From the NCBI GenBank assembly GCA_022823235.1, contig JAJDXO010000026.1:130807-194806 (forward strand): a DNA stretch of 64,000 nucleotides, read 5' to 3'. Source of the DNA: Rhodospirillales bacterium. Lineage in GTDB: Bacteria; Pseudomonadota; Alphaproteobacteria; Rhodospirillales; UBA2165. Below the pieces are notes generated by a model. That model saw only the letters and a program-made list of their open reading frames with translations, was not told where the DNA came from and searched no databases. The position numbers and the translations under genes were made by a program. How positions within the stretch are numbered: the first letter of the stretch is position 1; each line of letters starts with the position of its first letter. Positions 43,361 through 53,420 of the stretch are shown piece by piece.

Positions 43361-43373
43361 AACTAGGCTGGCG

Positions 43374-44720
43374 TCACTCGAAGAAGAAGCGTTCCTCGCC
43401 GAACGCCGGCTCAAGCTGGTCGAGCCACGTCGCCTGGGGGTCGTACTTCGCGAAGAAGGGCCGGGCCACCCAGTCGGGATCGCGGCCCTGAAGGAAGCGG
43501 AGCACGATGACTTTCTCGCCGCGCACTTCCTGTACGCCCGTCACCTCGACCTTGCCGGGCGTGGCGCTCATGGACGGCCCCCGGACAGTGCGGCCCAGCC
43601 CCGACACCTGCCGGACCGCGTCGCGGAATATCTCCCAGCAGCGCACCAGCGGCAACTCGAAGTAATGCCGCGGGCCGGTATCCCGCTCCACGAAGAAGTA
43701 GTAGGGAATGATACCGAGGCGAACCTGCTCACGCCACATCCGCGCCCAGACGTTCGGGTCGTCGTTGATTTTGGCGAGCGCCGGCGCCTGGCTGCGGATG
43801 ACCGCGCCGGTGTCCCGGATCCGGCGGATCGCGTCTCGTACGATGTCCGTGCGCAGCTCTTGCCCGTGGTTGAAGTGGGCCATGATCGCGACGTGGCGGC
43901 CGGACGCCACTAATTTCTCCAGCAGCCGCAGCATGTCGTCGGCATCGTCATCGTTGACGAATCGGTGGGGCCAGAAGGTGAGAGACTTGGTGCCTATCCT
44001 GATATTCTGGATATGGTCCAATGCCGGATCGTCAATCAGACGGCCGAGATACCGTTCCCATACCCGGGTTTTCATTATCATCGGGTCGCCGCCCGTCACC
44101 AAGATATCCGATACGTTCGGATGGGCGGCCAAATAGCGGTGAAGGCGCTCGTCATCCTTCGCCGATATCTTCAACTCTTCGTCCTGCACGAATTGCGCCC
44201 AGCGGAAGCAAAAGGTGCAGTAGGCGTGGCAGGTCTGCCCCTGGCTCGGGAAGAATAGAACCGTTTCGTTGTACTTGTGCTGAAGTCCCTCGAAAACTTC
44301 GCCGTCCTCGCGGGGGATATTGAGTTCCTGCTGCCCCGCCGGGTGAGGATTGAGCCGCGCGCGGATTTCGGCGACCGCGTGGTCCAACTCCTGCCTCGGG
44401 CTCTCCCGTACCAGAATATCGGCGATTCGGTCGAAGTCCTGCTCTTGCAGCATACCCCGCTGCGGGAAGACCAGCCGGTAAATCGGATCTTCCGGCACAT
44501 TGTCCCAATCGATCAGGTTTTCGACCACATAGTGGTTGGTGCGGAACGGCAGCACGGAACTGACAACGCGTATGGCGAACCGATCATCGTCCGTCAGGCG
44601 CTGAAGCTGCGGAATCGCGTCGAAATTTCTGGCGGTTATGGCCTGAAATTTAGTGGGCTCGCTCTGTTTTGATATGGGATCGGGAGTGAACCGTTCCGAA
44701 GCGCTGCTGGTATAAGACAT
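43374..44720 (-). CDS. kamA: KamA-family radical SAM protein (lysine 2,3-aminomutase-like)
   Basis: A 448-residue radical S-adenosylmethionine enzyme. The iron-sulfur motif is C164-x3-C168-x2-C171 in QTCHAYCTFCFRWAQF. Later LVTGGDPMIM, PYYFFVERDTGPRHYFELPL and SMSATPGKVEVTG are like lysine 2,3-aminomutases, the last containing the expected PLP Lys region. It is somewhat longer than EpmB-type enzymes and lacks neighbouring EF-P or beta-lysine genes. Could act on lysine or glutamate-like substrates. Convergent with the RND gene at a 13-bp gap. Confidence 0.82.
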   Translation of the reverse strand: MSYTSSASERFTPDPISKQSEPTKFQAITARNFDAIPQLQRLTDDDRFAIRVVSSVLPFRTNHYVVENLIDWDNVPEDPIYRLVFPQRGMLQEQDFDRIADILVRESPRQELDHAVAEIRARLNPHPAGQQELNIPREDGEVFEGLQHKYNETVLFFPSQGQTCHAYCTFCFRWAQFVQDEELKISAKDDERLHRYLAAHPNVSDILVTGGDPMIMKTRVWERYLGRLIDDPALDHIQNIRIGTKSLTFWPHRFVNDDDADDMLRLLEKLVASGRHVAIMAHFNHGQELRTDIVRDAIRRIRDTGAVIRSQAPALAKINDDPNVWARMWREQVRLGIIPYYFFVERDTGPRHYFELPLVRCWEIFRDAVRQVSGLGRTVRGPSMSATPGKVEVTGVQEVRGEKVIVLRFLQGRDPDWVARPFFAKYDPQATWLDQLEPAFGEERFFFE

Positions 44721-45199
44721 TCCAAGTACCGTCCTTCATCAATTGATTGATTGCTTGTCAGAACGGCTGGGCGTTCGGAAAGGACCGCCCGCCTCCTGAA
44801 ACGATCTCCTGATCGTCATTGCCTCTGAATTAAACACCCGATAAGCAGGTTTGTGAACAGCTTTTCATTCCCGGATAGGTGCAAATCCTCAAAAAGCGAG
44901 TCCCCTGATTTTGCCCCACAAGGGGCTTTCCAGTCCGCCGATCATGGAATACGGTACATCGTTTCGTTAGAATCCTGAATCCAATAGGGATTCCCTTGGA
45001 GTCGGATTGGTGATTTATTCTGCTTCAGGAGGGATTTATCGGGATAGGAGCCGGAACCTTCACCACTGTCTTTGCCGCCATCGGCGAAATCCGCGGCATG
45101 TTCACGCCGGATGAATGCTGGAATAATTCCACGGCCGCCGGACATGGATCAGGTTGAAGCCGAAAAGCCGTAAATGACCGAAAGCGCAATACCGCTATA
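44721..45199. other. 479-bp gene-free interval
   Basis: Contains the KamA promoter on the left. Also present are a short hairpin GCCCC/GGGGC (44913-44926, loop ACAA, followed by TTT) and a GAATCC/GGATTC repeat near 44970. No coding frame looks real: a possible 67-residue frame at 44942-45145 has no ribosome site or recognisable features. Confidence 0.5.
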
Positions 45200-46420
45200 T
45201 TGAGGACCCTTTTGACAGGCACAGCCTTCAAAGCCGAGCAAGCCGCTCCCCCCTCGATGCCAACCGTTTACGCGGACGGGTGGAAAAGAGGCATGCAGGC
45301 CGATCCGGACCGATCGGCCAACTACATCGAGCATACCATGATCGGCGACCCGCTCGCGGATACGATGATCGACGATCTCGAAACGCTCGGAAATGAGGAA
45401 TCGGAACGGCTTATCAGGCTTGGCATGCATGATCGCAAGGGCGATGCGCTGGGTGGGGCGCCGGCATCGGTCCGGGAGTTCTTCTCGCACGCCGCCGAAC
45501 CGCCGGATTGGCTCGACCTGCCGTCTTTGCTTCCCGGCTGTCAAATGTTCTTTCGCAACGGGCGGCTTGTGCTCGCCGGTATGGTAGGCGGCGTCCTGGT
45601 CGAGGGGTTTGCAACGAACATTGCCAAATCCTTTTTTCTGACCGGCCGGCTGCGCGATCAGGGCGTACGGCGGCTGAAGCAGAACAACCGCCACATGCTG
45701 GAGATATTCATGCCGGACGGCATGGAGGCGCACGCCGACGGGTGGACCCATTCCGTCCGGGTCAGGCTGGTCCACGCAAAAATCCGCAAGTTGCTCAGCG
45801 AATCGGAGGAATGGGACGTCGCGGAGTTGGGCGTGCCGATCAGCGCCGCGCATGTGGGTTTCGCCGTCGCCGCCTTTTCGGCCAGGCTGCTCAAGCATCT
45901 CAAGAGCCTCGGTGGCTCCTTCAACGGGGAGGAGCGCAAGAGCTTCATGGCGGTGTGGCGGTATTCCGGGTATCTGATGGGCATTCCGGAAACCATCCTT
46001 TACCGTGACGAAGAGGAGGCGCTCGAGATTTTTCGGATAGGCCTTCTGTGCGAGCCGCCGCCGTCATTGGAATCGATCGTGCTTGCAACGTCCCTGATCA
46101 ATTCCGCACCGCTCATTGCCGGAATTGACAATGACGACGAGCGCCGGAATCTCTCAGGCTACGTCGCGCAGATCTCACGCGCTCTTATCGGCAACGAAAT
46201 GGCGGACGCACTCAGGTATCCAAAGAGCCGGACGTTTGGAAGCTTATTGAAGTTTCGGACGGCCAATCGGGTCGAGCGGATCATGGACAGGCTGATGCCC
46301 GGCCGTTCCGGTGCCGAGACAATCCTCACCACATTATTCGACGTTTCTCAATTCGACGAACTGGGTATCAGCTATCGATTGCCGGACCATGTCCACGCGG
46401 AACGGTCATCGCGGTGGTAG
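45200..46420 (+). CDS. DUF2236 (oxygenase MpaB / latex-clearing protein-like) protein
   Basis: A protein of up to 406 residues in the DUF2236 family, which includes haem-b oxygenases such as latex-clearing protein Lcp and MpaB. The core has RLKQNNRHMLEIF, GWTHSVRVRLVHAKIRKLL (His/Arg-rich haem-side helix) and GVPISAAHVGFAVAAFSARLLKHL, and the later YSGYLMGIPETIL. The frame opens with TTG at 45200; the first ATG in frame is at 45257, so the start is uncertain. No signal peptide is evident. Substrate unknown; an RND transporter gene follows on the same strand. Confidence 0.8.
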   Translation: MRTLLTGTAFKAEQAAPPSMPTVYADGWKRGMQADPDRSANYIEHTMIGDPLADTMIDDLETLGNEESERLIRLGMHDRKGDALGGAPASVREFFSHAAEPPDWLDLPSLLPGCQMFFRNGRLVLAGMVGGVLVEGFATNIAKSFFLTGRLRDQGVRRLKQNNRHMLEIFMPDGMEAHADGWTHSVRVRLVHAKIRKLLSESEEWDVAELGVPISAAHVGFAVAAFSARLLKHLKSLGGSFNGEERKSFMAVWRYSGYLMGIPETILYRDEEEALEIFRIGLLCEPPPSLESIVLATSLINSAPLIAGIDNDDERRNLSGYVAQISRALIGNEMADALRYPKSRTFGSLLKFRTANRVERIMDRLMPGRSGAETILTTLFDVSQFDELGISYRLPDHVHAERSSRW

Positions 46421-46535
46421 AAGCGGTGGCAGAACCTGTGCGCCCGCGCCGATTCGGTGACACGCGAAGGGACAGTATGCGCGACCCGGAACAGCGTGAG
46501 CCGTGCCGGCGCCTCCGGCCGTTTTGGGATCCGCG

Positions 46536-48830
46536 ATGACCGGCGCCGCCCTCGACCGTTTTGCCGAAACCGTGCTGCGCCGCCGATGGATCGTGCTCGC
46601 GGCCACCACGCTGGTTATGTTGGCGGCAACAGCCGGCGCGGGTTTCGTCGGTGTCACCAACGACTACCGGAGTTTGTTCGACAAGGATAACCCGCAGCTT
46701 GCCGCCCTGAACGCGCTTGAGGCCAACTACGGCGCGTCCAACAGGGCACTGATCGCGGTAGCGCCGCCGACGGATACGGTTTTCACCCGCGAGGCGCTGC
46801 GAGCCGTCGAAGACCTGACCCGGGAGGCTTGGCGAGCGCCGCATGCCGTAAGGGTGGACTCCCTCACGAACTACTCCTACAGCCGGGCGGAGGGCGACGA
46901 CCTGATCGTTCGCCCGCTGGTCAAGAACGCAGGCTCGCTCACCGACACCGAACTGGAGCGGACCCGGGTTATCGCGCTCGACGCGGTCGAGACCGCCGGC
47001 CGCCTGGTCTCGCGGGACAGAAAGGTTGCGGGGCTCGTGATCACCTTCGCGCTGCCGGACAATCCGGATGCCGCGGTTGTCGAAATCACCGACTATCTCA
47101 ACGGTCTCCTTGACAAGGCCCGCGCCGACCATCCGGATACCGCCTATCACCTGACCGGCGACGTGCCGCTGAACCGCGCCTTCGCCGACGCCACCGTTGA
47201 CGATCTTGAAACCCTGGTCCCCATCGTGCTGGTGGTGGTTACGGTGACCGCGGCCGTGCTGCTTCGCTCTCTCATGGCGACCCTGGCGACCCTGGCTGTG
47301 CTGATGTTCTCGGTCAACACCACGGTGGGTTTCGCCGGCTGGCTCGGTACCGTGTTCAACCCCGCCAATTCCGGCGTGCCGATCATCGTAATGACGGTGG
47401 CCATTGCGCACTCGATCCATATCGTCGCGAGCACACTGGCCGGCATCGCGAGGGGCCTCGACCGGAATGCGGCCATTTCGGAGGCAATTCGGGAGAACGC
47501 GTGGCCGGTGTTCCTGACCTCGCTCACCACGATGATCGGATTTCTGAGCCTGAACGCGTCGGACTCGCCGCCCTTCCGCGTCCTCGGAAACCTGGTGGCG
47601 TTCGGCGTGTTCTGCGCGTTCGTCTATTCGCTCACGGTGCTGCCCGCGCTGCTCTCGGTCCTGCCGCTGCGGGCGAAGGCGCTGCACCAGGGACAGTCCG
47701 CCTTCTTTGACCGCTTCGGCACGTTCGTCGTGGGCCACTGCCGCGTTCTGCTGTGGTGCTCGGCCATCCTCGCGATCGTGATGGTCAGCGGTATTTTCCG
47801 CCTTGATCTAACGGACAACTGGACGAAGTACCTCGGCGAACGCTACGAGTTCCGCAAGGACACGGATTTCGTCATCGACAACCTGACCGGCATCGAGACC
47901 CTGGAGTACGTGCTCGATGCGGGCGGCAGGAACCGCATCTTCGAACCCGGCTATCTGAAAAAGGTCGAGGCGTTCGCCGAATGGTACCGAATGCAGCCCG
48001 AAGTGTCCCACGTCGAGGCCTTTTCGGACATCATGAAGCGCCTGAACATGAACATGAACGGCGACAACCCGGAATTCTACCGCGTTCCGGACGACCCGAA
48101 ACTGGCGGCCCAATTCCTGCTTCTTTATGAACTGTCCCTTCCGCAAGGCAGGGACATGAACAACCGGATCGATATCGGCAAGACGGCGACACGCATGACC
48201 GTGGCGTTGCGCAGCCTCACCGCCTCGGCGCAGCGCGGGCTGGATGCGCGGGCGAGGGCATGGCAACGGACCAATGCCCCCGGTCTCCTGACCACCGAGA
48301 CCTCGGGCGTCAGTATCGTCTTCGCCCACCTCTCCCAGCGCAACATCGAGAGCATGCTGACCGGCACGATCATCGCCATGGCCCTGATCTCGCTCATCCT
48401 GGTGTTCGTATTCCGGAGCCTGCGGATCGGCTTGATCAGCCTGGTGCCGAATTTCATCCCCGCGGCGATGAGCCTGGGCCTCTGGGGCTTCATGGTCGGC
48501 CGGGTCGGCCTTGCCGGCTCGGTGATGACCGCGATCGCATTCGGTATCGTCGTCGACGACACGATCCACTTCCTCACCAAATACCTTCAGGCCCGACGTG
48601 ACGGCCGGGACGCGCCCGCGGCGGTTCGCACGGCCTTCCGCACCGTCGGTTACGCCATGTGGACCACCACCGCCATGCTGGCGCTCGGCTTCCTGGTGTT
48701 TGCCTCGTCCGGCTTCGAGGTCAGCTGGGCGCTCGGCCTCTTGGTTGCGCTCACCATCTTCCTTGCGCTGATAGCGGATTTCCTGCTCCTGCCTCCGCTG
48801 CTGTTGGCTGTTGATCGCAAGAAATCGTGA
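46536..48830 (+). CDS. RND/MMPL-family transporter, second copy
   Basis: A 764-residue paralogue of 41027-43360. The ATG at 46536 (MTGAALDRFAETVLRRRWIV) with GGGAT just upstream is preferred over a GTG at 46503. It shares the loop start YRSLFDKDNPQLAALNALEANYG, the helix pair with VFLTSLTTMIGFLSLNASDSPPFRVLGNLVAFG, the long second loop containing TLEYVLDAGGRNRIFEPGYLKKVEAF, and IAFGIVVDDTIHFLTKYLQAR. The pair probably arose by duplication, now separated by KamA and DUF2236 genes. Confidence 0.87.
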   Translation: MTGAALDRFAETVLRRRWIVLAATTLVMLAATAGAGFVGVTNDYRSLFDKDNPQLAALNALEANYGASNRALIAVAPPTDTVFTREALRAVEDLTREAWRAPHAVRVDSLTNYSYSRAEGDDLIVRPLVKNAGSLTDTELERTRVIALDAVETAGRLVSRDRKVAGLVITFALPDNPDAAVVEITDYLNGLLDKARADHPDTAYHLTGDVPLNRAFADATVDDLETLVPIVLVVVTVTAAVLLRSLMATLATLAVLMFSVNTTVGFAGWLGTVFNPANSGVPIIVMTVAIAHSIHIVASTLAGIARGLDRNAAISEAIRENAWPVFLTSLTTMIGFLSLNASDSPPFRVLGNLVAFGVFCAFVYSLTVLPALLSVLPLRAKALHQGQSAFFDRFGTFVVGHCRVLLWCSAILAIVMVSGIFRLDLTDNWTKYLGERYEFRKDTDFVIDNLTGIETLEYVLDAGGRNRIFEPGYLKKVEAFAEWYRMQPEVSHVEAFSDIMKRLNMNMNGDNPEFYRVPDDPKLAAQFLLLYELSLPQGRDMNNRIDIGKTATRMTVALRSLTASAQRGLDARARAWQRTNAPGLLTTETSGVSIVFAHLSQRNIESMLTGTIIAMALISLILVFVFRSLRIGLISLVPNFIPAAMSLGLWGFMVGRVGLAGSVMTAIAFGIVVDDTIHFLTKYLQARRDGRDAPAAVRTAFRTVGYAMWTTTAMLALGFLVFASSGFEVSWALGLLVALTIFLALIADFLLLPPLLLAVDRKKS

Positions 48831-48916
48831 GAACAGGATCGCGTCATGCAAGCAGGCCCCCTTCCCGGGTGGCCGGCTCGAGTCACGTCCACAAACCGAG
48901 GGAACCCTGCCGGAAG

Positions 48917-48949
48917 TTGAAAATGTAGTATGATCTGTAGCAATATACT
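48917..48949 (+). promoter_or_regulatory. AT-rich promoter region of the aap operon
   Basis: The gap 48831-49007 becomes AT-rich just before aapJ. TTGAAA (48917-48922) and TATACT (48944-48949) resemble -35/-10 boxes, but the 21-nt spacing is long, so the exact promoter is uncertain. An excellent ribosome site (AAAGGAGG) precedes aapJ. Confidence 0.3.
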
Positions 48950-49007
48950 TGAATAAAATTTTTTAAAGTCCAACATGGAACGACCAACAACCAAAGGAGG
49001 CGGTTGC

Positions 49008-50039
49008 ATGACTATCAAATCACTTACGGGAATAGCGGCTGTTGCGGGCATCCTCGCGGTTGCCGGAATGGCTATCCCGGCGCATGCGGCGACGCTCGAC
49101 GACGTAAAGTCGGCCGGCGCCGTCAAATGCGGCATCAACACCGGCCTGCCGGGCTTCGCGTTCACGGGTGACGACGGCAAATGGACCGGGTTCGACGTCG
49201 CCTACTGCCGGGCGCTGGCCGCGGCCGTACTCGGCGATCCGGACAAGGTCAAATACGTGAACCTGACCGGCGCAAACCGTTTCCCGGCGCTCCAGTCGGG
49301 AGAGATTGACGTGCTTTCGCGGAATACCACCTGGACGTTCTCGCGCGATGTGGACCTCGGCTTCACCTTCGTCGGCGTCAACTACTACGACGGCCAGGGC
49401 TTCATCGGCCGCAAGTCGCTCGGCGTGAAGAGCGCGAAGGAGCTCGACGGCGCATCGGTCTGCATCCAGACCGGCACAACCACGGAGAAGAACCTCGCGG
49501 ACTTCTTCCGCGTCAACAAGATCTCCTACGAGGCGGTGCCGATCGAGACCAACTCGGAAGCCCGCACGGCGTACGAAGCCGAGCGTTGCGACGTCTACAC
49601 GACGGACGCGTCCGGTCTCGCCGCCACGAAGTCGACCTTCGACGATGCCGACAAGCACATGGTGTTTCCGGAAATCGTGTCGAAGGAGCCGCTCGGTCCG
49701 CTCGTCCGCCAAGGTGACGACCAATGGGCCGACATCGCGCGGTGGGTCCTCAACGCGCTGGTCTCCGCCGAGGAGCTGGGCGTGACGCAGGCCAACGTCG
49801 AGAAACTCGGCAAGGGCACCGACAATCCCGAGATCAACCGGATGCTCGGCAGCGAAGGTTCGTTCGCGAAAATGCTCGGCCTCGAAAAGAACTGGGCCGT
49901 GAACGCGATCAAGGCGGAAGGCAACTACGCCGAGATCTTCGAGAAGTATGTCGGCCCGAAAACACCGCTTGGTCTGAAACGCGGTCTGAACGCGCTCTAT
50001 AAGGATGGCGGCATCCTCTACTCACCGCCGTTCCGTTAG
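49008..50039 (+). CDS. aapJ: General L-amino-acid ABC transporter substrate-binding protein
   Basis: A 343-residue periplasmic amino-acid receptor. The ATG at 49008 follows AAAGGAGG with 7-nt spacing and opens a signal peptide (MTIKSLTGIAAVAGILAVAGMAIPAHA, cleavage after AHA). Mature features are VKCGINTGLPGFAFTGDDGKWTGFDVAYCRALAAAV, RNTTWTFSRDVDLGFTFVG, VCIQTGTTTEKNLADFF and YSPPFR at the C-terminus, all typical of AapJ. A hairpin follows before aapQ. Imports a broad range of L-amino acids. Confidence 0.93.
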   Translation: MTIKSLTGIAAVAGILAVAGMAIPAHAATLDDVKSAGAVKCGINTGLPGFAFTGDDGKWTGFDVAYCRALAAAVLGDPDKVKYVNLTGANRFPALQSGEIDVLSRNTTWTFSRDVDLGFTFVGVNYYDGQGFIGRKSLGVKSAKELDGASVCIQTGTTTEKNLADFFRVNKISYEAVPIETNSEARTAYEAERCDVYTTDASGLAATKSTFDDADKHMVFPEIVSKEPLGPLVRQGDDQWADIARWVLNALVSAEELGVTQANVEKLGKGTDNPEINRMLGSEGSFAKMLGLEKNWAVNAIKAEGNYAEIFEKYVGPKTPLGLKRGLNALYKDGGILYSPPFR

Positions 50040-50056
50040 GCCGTAACCCGTCCCGT

Positions 50057-50086
50057 CCGCCCGCCGGGTCACACCCCGGCGGGCGG
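50057..50086 (+). terminator. Hairpin between aapJ and aapQ
   Basis: CCGCCCGCCGGG (50057-50068) pairs perfectly with CCCGGCGGGCGG (50075-50086), 6-nt loop, followed by TTCTTTT. Probably reduces read-through or protects the aapJ transcript. Confidence 0.75.
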
Positions 50087-50130
50087 ATAGGTTCTTTTGC
50101 GGCCTCGTTTTCCGAAGGCGACACGAAGCT

Positions 50131-51327
50131 GTGGTCTCAACAAACCCGTCAGCCGGACCTGCCGCCGCTTTCAATATCTCGCGGCTGTGGACGGATGAAC
50201 GCTATCGCGGGATTCTATCTCAGGCGATCATTGTAATCCTCGTGGCGCTAGCGCTCGTCTGGGTCGCCGACAACACCCGCACCAACCTCGACAATCGAGG
50301 TCTCGACATCGGGTTCGATTTCCTGGCGGACCCGGCCGGGATCGGCATCGGCGTTTCGCTGATCGAATACGATTCCACCGACACGTGGCTGCGGGCGATG
50401 ACCGTGGGCCTGCTTAACACGGTCCTGGTTTCGGCCCTCGGAATTGTCGCGGCGACGGCAATCGGCTTCGCGGCGGGGATCATGCGTCTGTTGCCCAACT
50501 GGCTGGTCCGCACGATCGTCGCCACCTGGGTCGAATTCACCCGCAACGTTCCGCTGCTCCTCCAGATCATCTTCTGGTGGACGGTGCTGCTCAGCCTGCC
50601 GACCGTGCGCGAGACGCTGCGGATCGGCGATTCCATATTCCTCAACAATTCCGGGATCACGGGCCCCTCCCCGGTCTTCGAACCGGGCGCCTCGGCCGTG
50701 CTGATCGCGCTGGCGGTCGGTGTCGCGGCAGCCTGGGCGGTCCTGAACTGGGCCAGAAAGCGCCAAGCGGCGACCGGCGAACGGCTTCCGGCCGGCTGGA
50801 TAGCGTTGGGCCTGATCGTGCTCCTGCCGCTGGCGGTCTATTTCGCGAGCGGCCAGCCGATCAGTTGGGACATGCCGACCGCGAACCGCTTCGGGCGCTT
50901 GCGCGGCGGCTTGACGGTAACGCCGGAACTCGTCGCACTCTGGTTCGCGCTGGCGACGTACACGGGCGCGTTTATCTCCGAGATCGTGCGCGCCGGCATC
51001 CTTTCCGTGTCCAAGGGGCAGACCGAAGCGGCGGGCTCGCTGGGCCTCAAGGGCTGGCAGACCACCCGCCTCATCATCATGCCGCAGGCGCTGCGGGTGA
51101 TCATCCCGCCGCTGACGAGCCAGTTCCTGAACCTGACGAAAAACTCCTCGCTCGCGCTCGCCGTGGGCTTCCAGGATTTCGTCGGCATCGGTTCACAGGC
51201 CCAGAACCAGACCGGCCAGGCGATCGAGATCGTGTTCAGTTGGATGGTCGTCTATGTCTCGCTCAGCTTGCTCACGTCGGCGTTCATGAACTGGTACAAC
51301 GCGCGCATTGCTCTGGTCGAACGGTGA
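50131..51327 (+). CDS. aapQ: Amino-acid ABC transporter permease AapQ
   Basis: A 398-residue permease with about eight helices, starting with GTG at 50131. RGLDIGFDFLADPAGIGIG and LNTVLVSALGIVAATAIGFAAGIMRL are typical AapQ stretches. The cytoplasmic coupling (EAA) loop is SKGQTEAAGSLGLKGWQTTRLIIMPQALRVIIPPL. The length, well above the 220 of HisM-type permeases, is usual for AapQ/BztB because of the inserted segment after helix 3. Works with AapM and AapP. Confidence 0.92.
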   Translation: MVSTNPSAGPAAAFNISRLWTDERYRGILSQAIIVILVALALVWVADNTRTNLDNRGLDIGFDFLADPAGIGIGVSLIEYDSTDTWLRAMTVGLLNTVLVSALGIVAATAIGFAAGIMRLLPNWLVRTIVATWVEFTRNVPLLLQIIFWWTVLLSLPTVRETLRIGDSIFLNNSGITGPSPVFEPGASAVLIALAVGVAAAWAVLNWARKRQAATGERLPAGWIALGLIVLLPLAVYFASGQPISWDMPTANRFGRLRGGLTVTPELVALWFALATYTGAFISEIVRAGILSVSKGQTEAAGSLGLKGWQTTRLIIMPQALRVIIPPLTSQFLNLTKNSSLALAVGFQDFVGIGSQAQNQTGQAIEIVFSWMVVYVSLSLLTSAFMNWYNARIALVER

Positions 51328-51337
51328 GGCGGGAACC

Positions 51338-52450
51338 ATGAGCATTCAGCCCTTTCATCGCGCACAAAAGGACATGCTCGCCGCGCGTCCGCCGCCGGCC
51401 ACCACCACGGGCACCCTGGGCTGGCTGCGCGAGAACCTGTTCTCGAACTGGTTCAACACCGTGCTCACGCTGCTGGCGTTGTACCTGCTGTGGACCGTCA
51501 TCCCGCCGTTCATAGAATGGGCGTTCATCGACGCCGACACCAGCGGCAGCACCGGCCGGGAATGCACGACCGAAGGCGCGTGCTGGGCCTGGCTGGACCA
51601 ACGCATCGACCAGTTCCTGTACGGCTTCTACACGGCGAGCGAATACTGGCGCGTCAACCTGACGGTCATTCTGCTGATCCCGGCGCTCCTGCCGCTGCTG
51701 TTCGACAGCATCCCCTACGCACGCCAGCTGCGCTACTTCTCGCTCGCCTACCCGCTCATCGCCGCCTTTCTGCTGGTCGGCGGCATCGGTCTGGAAGCGG
51801 TGCCGACGTCCAGCTTCGGCGGCTTCATGCTGAACCTCACGGTCGGCCTGTCGGGTATCGTCCTGTCGCTGCCGGTCGGAATCCTGCTTGCGCTGGGGCG
51901 GCGCTCGAACCTTCCGGCGGTGCGCATGCTCTGCGTCGTGTTCATCGAACTCGTACGCGGCGTTCCGCTGATCACGCTGCTGTTCACCGCGGCGATCCTG
52001 CTGCCGATGTTTCTGCCGGAAGACTGGAGCTTCGACCTGGTCATCCGGGTGATCGTCGTCGTAACGGGGTTCTCCTCGGCCTACATGGCGGAGGTCATTC
52101 GCGGCGGCCTGCAGGCCATCCCGAAGGGCCAGTACGAAGCCGCCCAGGCGATGGGCCTCGGCTACTGGCAGTCGATGCGGCTGATCATCCTTCCCCAGGC
52201 GCTGAAGATCTCGATCCCGGGCATCGTCAACACCTTCATCGGCCTGTTCAAGGATACCACGCTCGTCTTCCTGATCGGCCTGTTCGACATTCTCGGAATC
52301 GCCCGGTCGCTGCAGCAGAACCAGGACTGGATCGGCAAGGTCGACGCCGAAGGGTTCCTGTTCACGTCCCTCTTCTTCTTCATCGTCTGCTTCGCCATGT
52401 CGCGCTATTCGCTGAACCTGGAAAAGCGCCTCGACACCACCAAACGCTGA
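51338..52450 (+). CDS. aapM: Amino-acid ABC transporter permease AapM
   Basis: A 370-residue permease, start ATG at 51338 behind GAGGCGGGA. Begins with a long N-terminal region (RENLFSNWFNTVLTLLALYLLWTVIPP) and has an extra periplasmic/helix segment before the transport core. Core features are VIFIEL-type VRGVPLITLLFTAAILLPMF and the EAA loop PKGQYEAAQAMGLGYWQSMRLIILPQALKISIPGI. Pairs with AapQ. Confidence 0.92.
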   Translation: MSIQPFHRAQKDMLAARPPPATTTGTLGWLRENLFSNWFNTVLTLLALYLLWTVIPPFIEWAFIDADTSGSTGRECTTEGACWAWLDQRIDQFLYGFYTASEYWRVNLTVILLIPALLPLLFDSIPYARQLRYFSLAYPLIAAFLLVGGIGLEAVPTSSFGGFMLNLTVGLSGIVLSLPVGILLALGRRSNLPAVRMLCVVFIELVRGVPLITLLFTAAILLPMFLPEDWSFDLVIRVIVVVTGFSSAYMAEVIRGGLQAIPKGQYEAAQAMGLGYWQSMRLIILPQALKISIPGIVNTFIGLFKDTTLVFLIGLFDILGIARSLQQNQDWIGKVDAEGFLFTSLFFFIVCFAMSRYSLNLEKRLDTTKR

Positions 52451-52462
52451 GCGGAGGACCCG

Positions 52463-53236
<774 letters not shown>

Positions 53237-53342
53237 GGAAGACGCCCGTATTGGACGTTCCGGCCTCGGCGACGGCTGCACCACCTGTTCCGGGTGGTGG
53301 CCGCGACCAAAAAAGCTGTCCCGGGAACTGGGTCCCCGGGCC

Positions 53343-53370
53343 TTGACCCAGCAACCAACGGTAATATAGA
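53343..53370 (+). promoter_or_regulatory. Promoter for the NHLP precursor gene
   Basis: TTGACC (53343-53348) and TATAGA (53365-53370) with 16-nt spacing fit a sigma70-type promoter about 50 bp before the precursor start. It indicates a transcript separate from the aap operon. Confidence 0.5.
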
Positions 53371-53420
53371 ATTTGCCTAAGTTCGTTCGTTCGCCAATTT
53401 TAGGAATAAAGGAGATTTCC

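Noticed and set aside
44942-45145. Possible 67-residue minus-strand peptide in the KamA-DUF2236 gap
   Set aside because: No ribosome site, no similarity, unremarkable composition.
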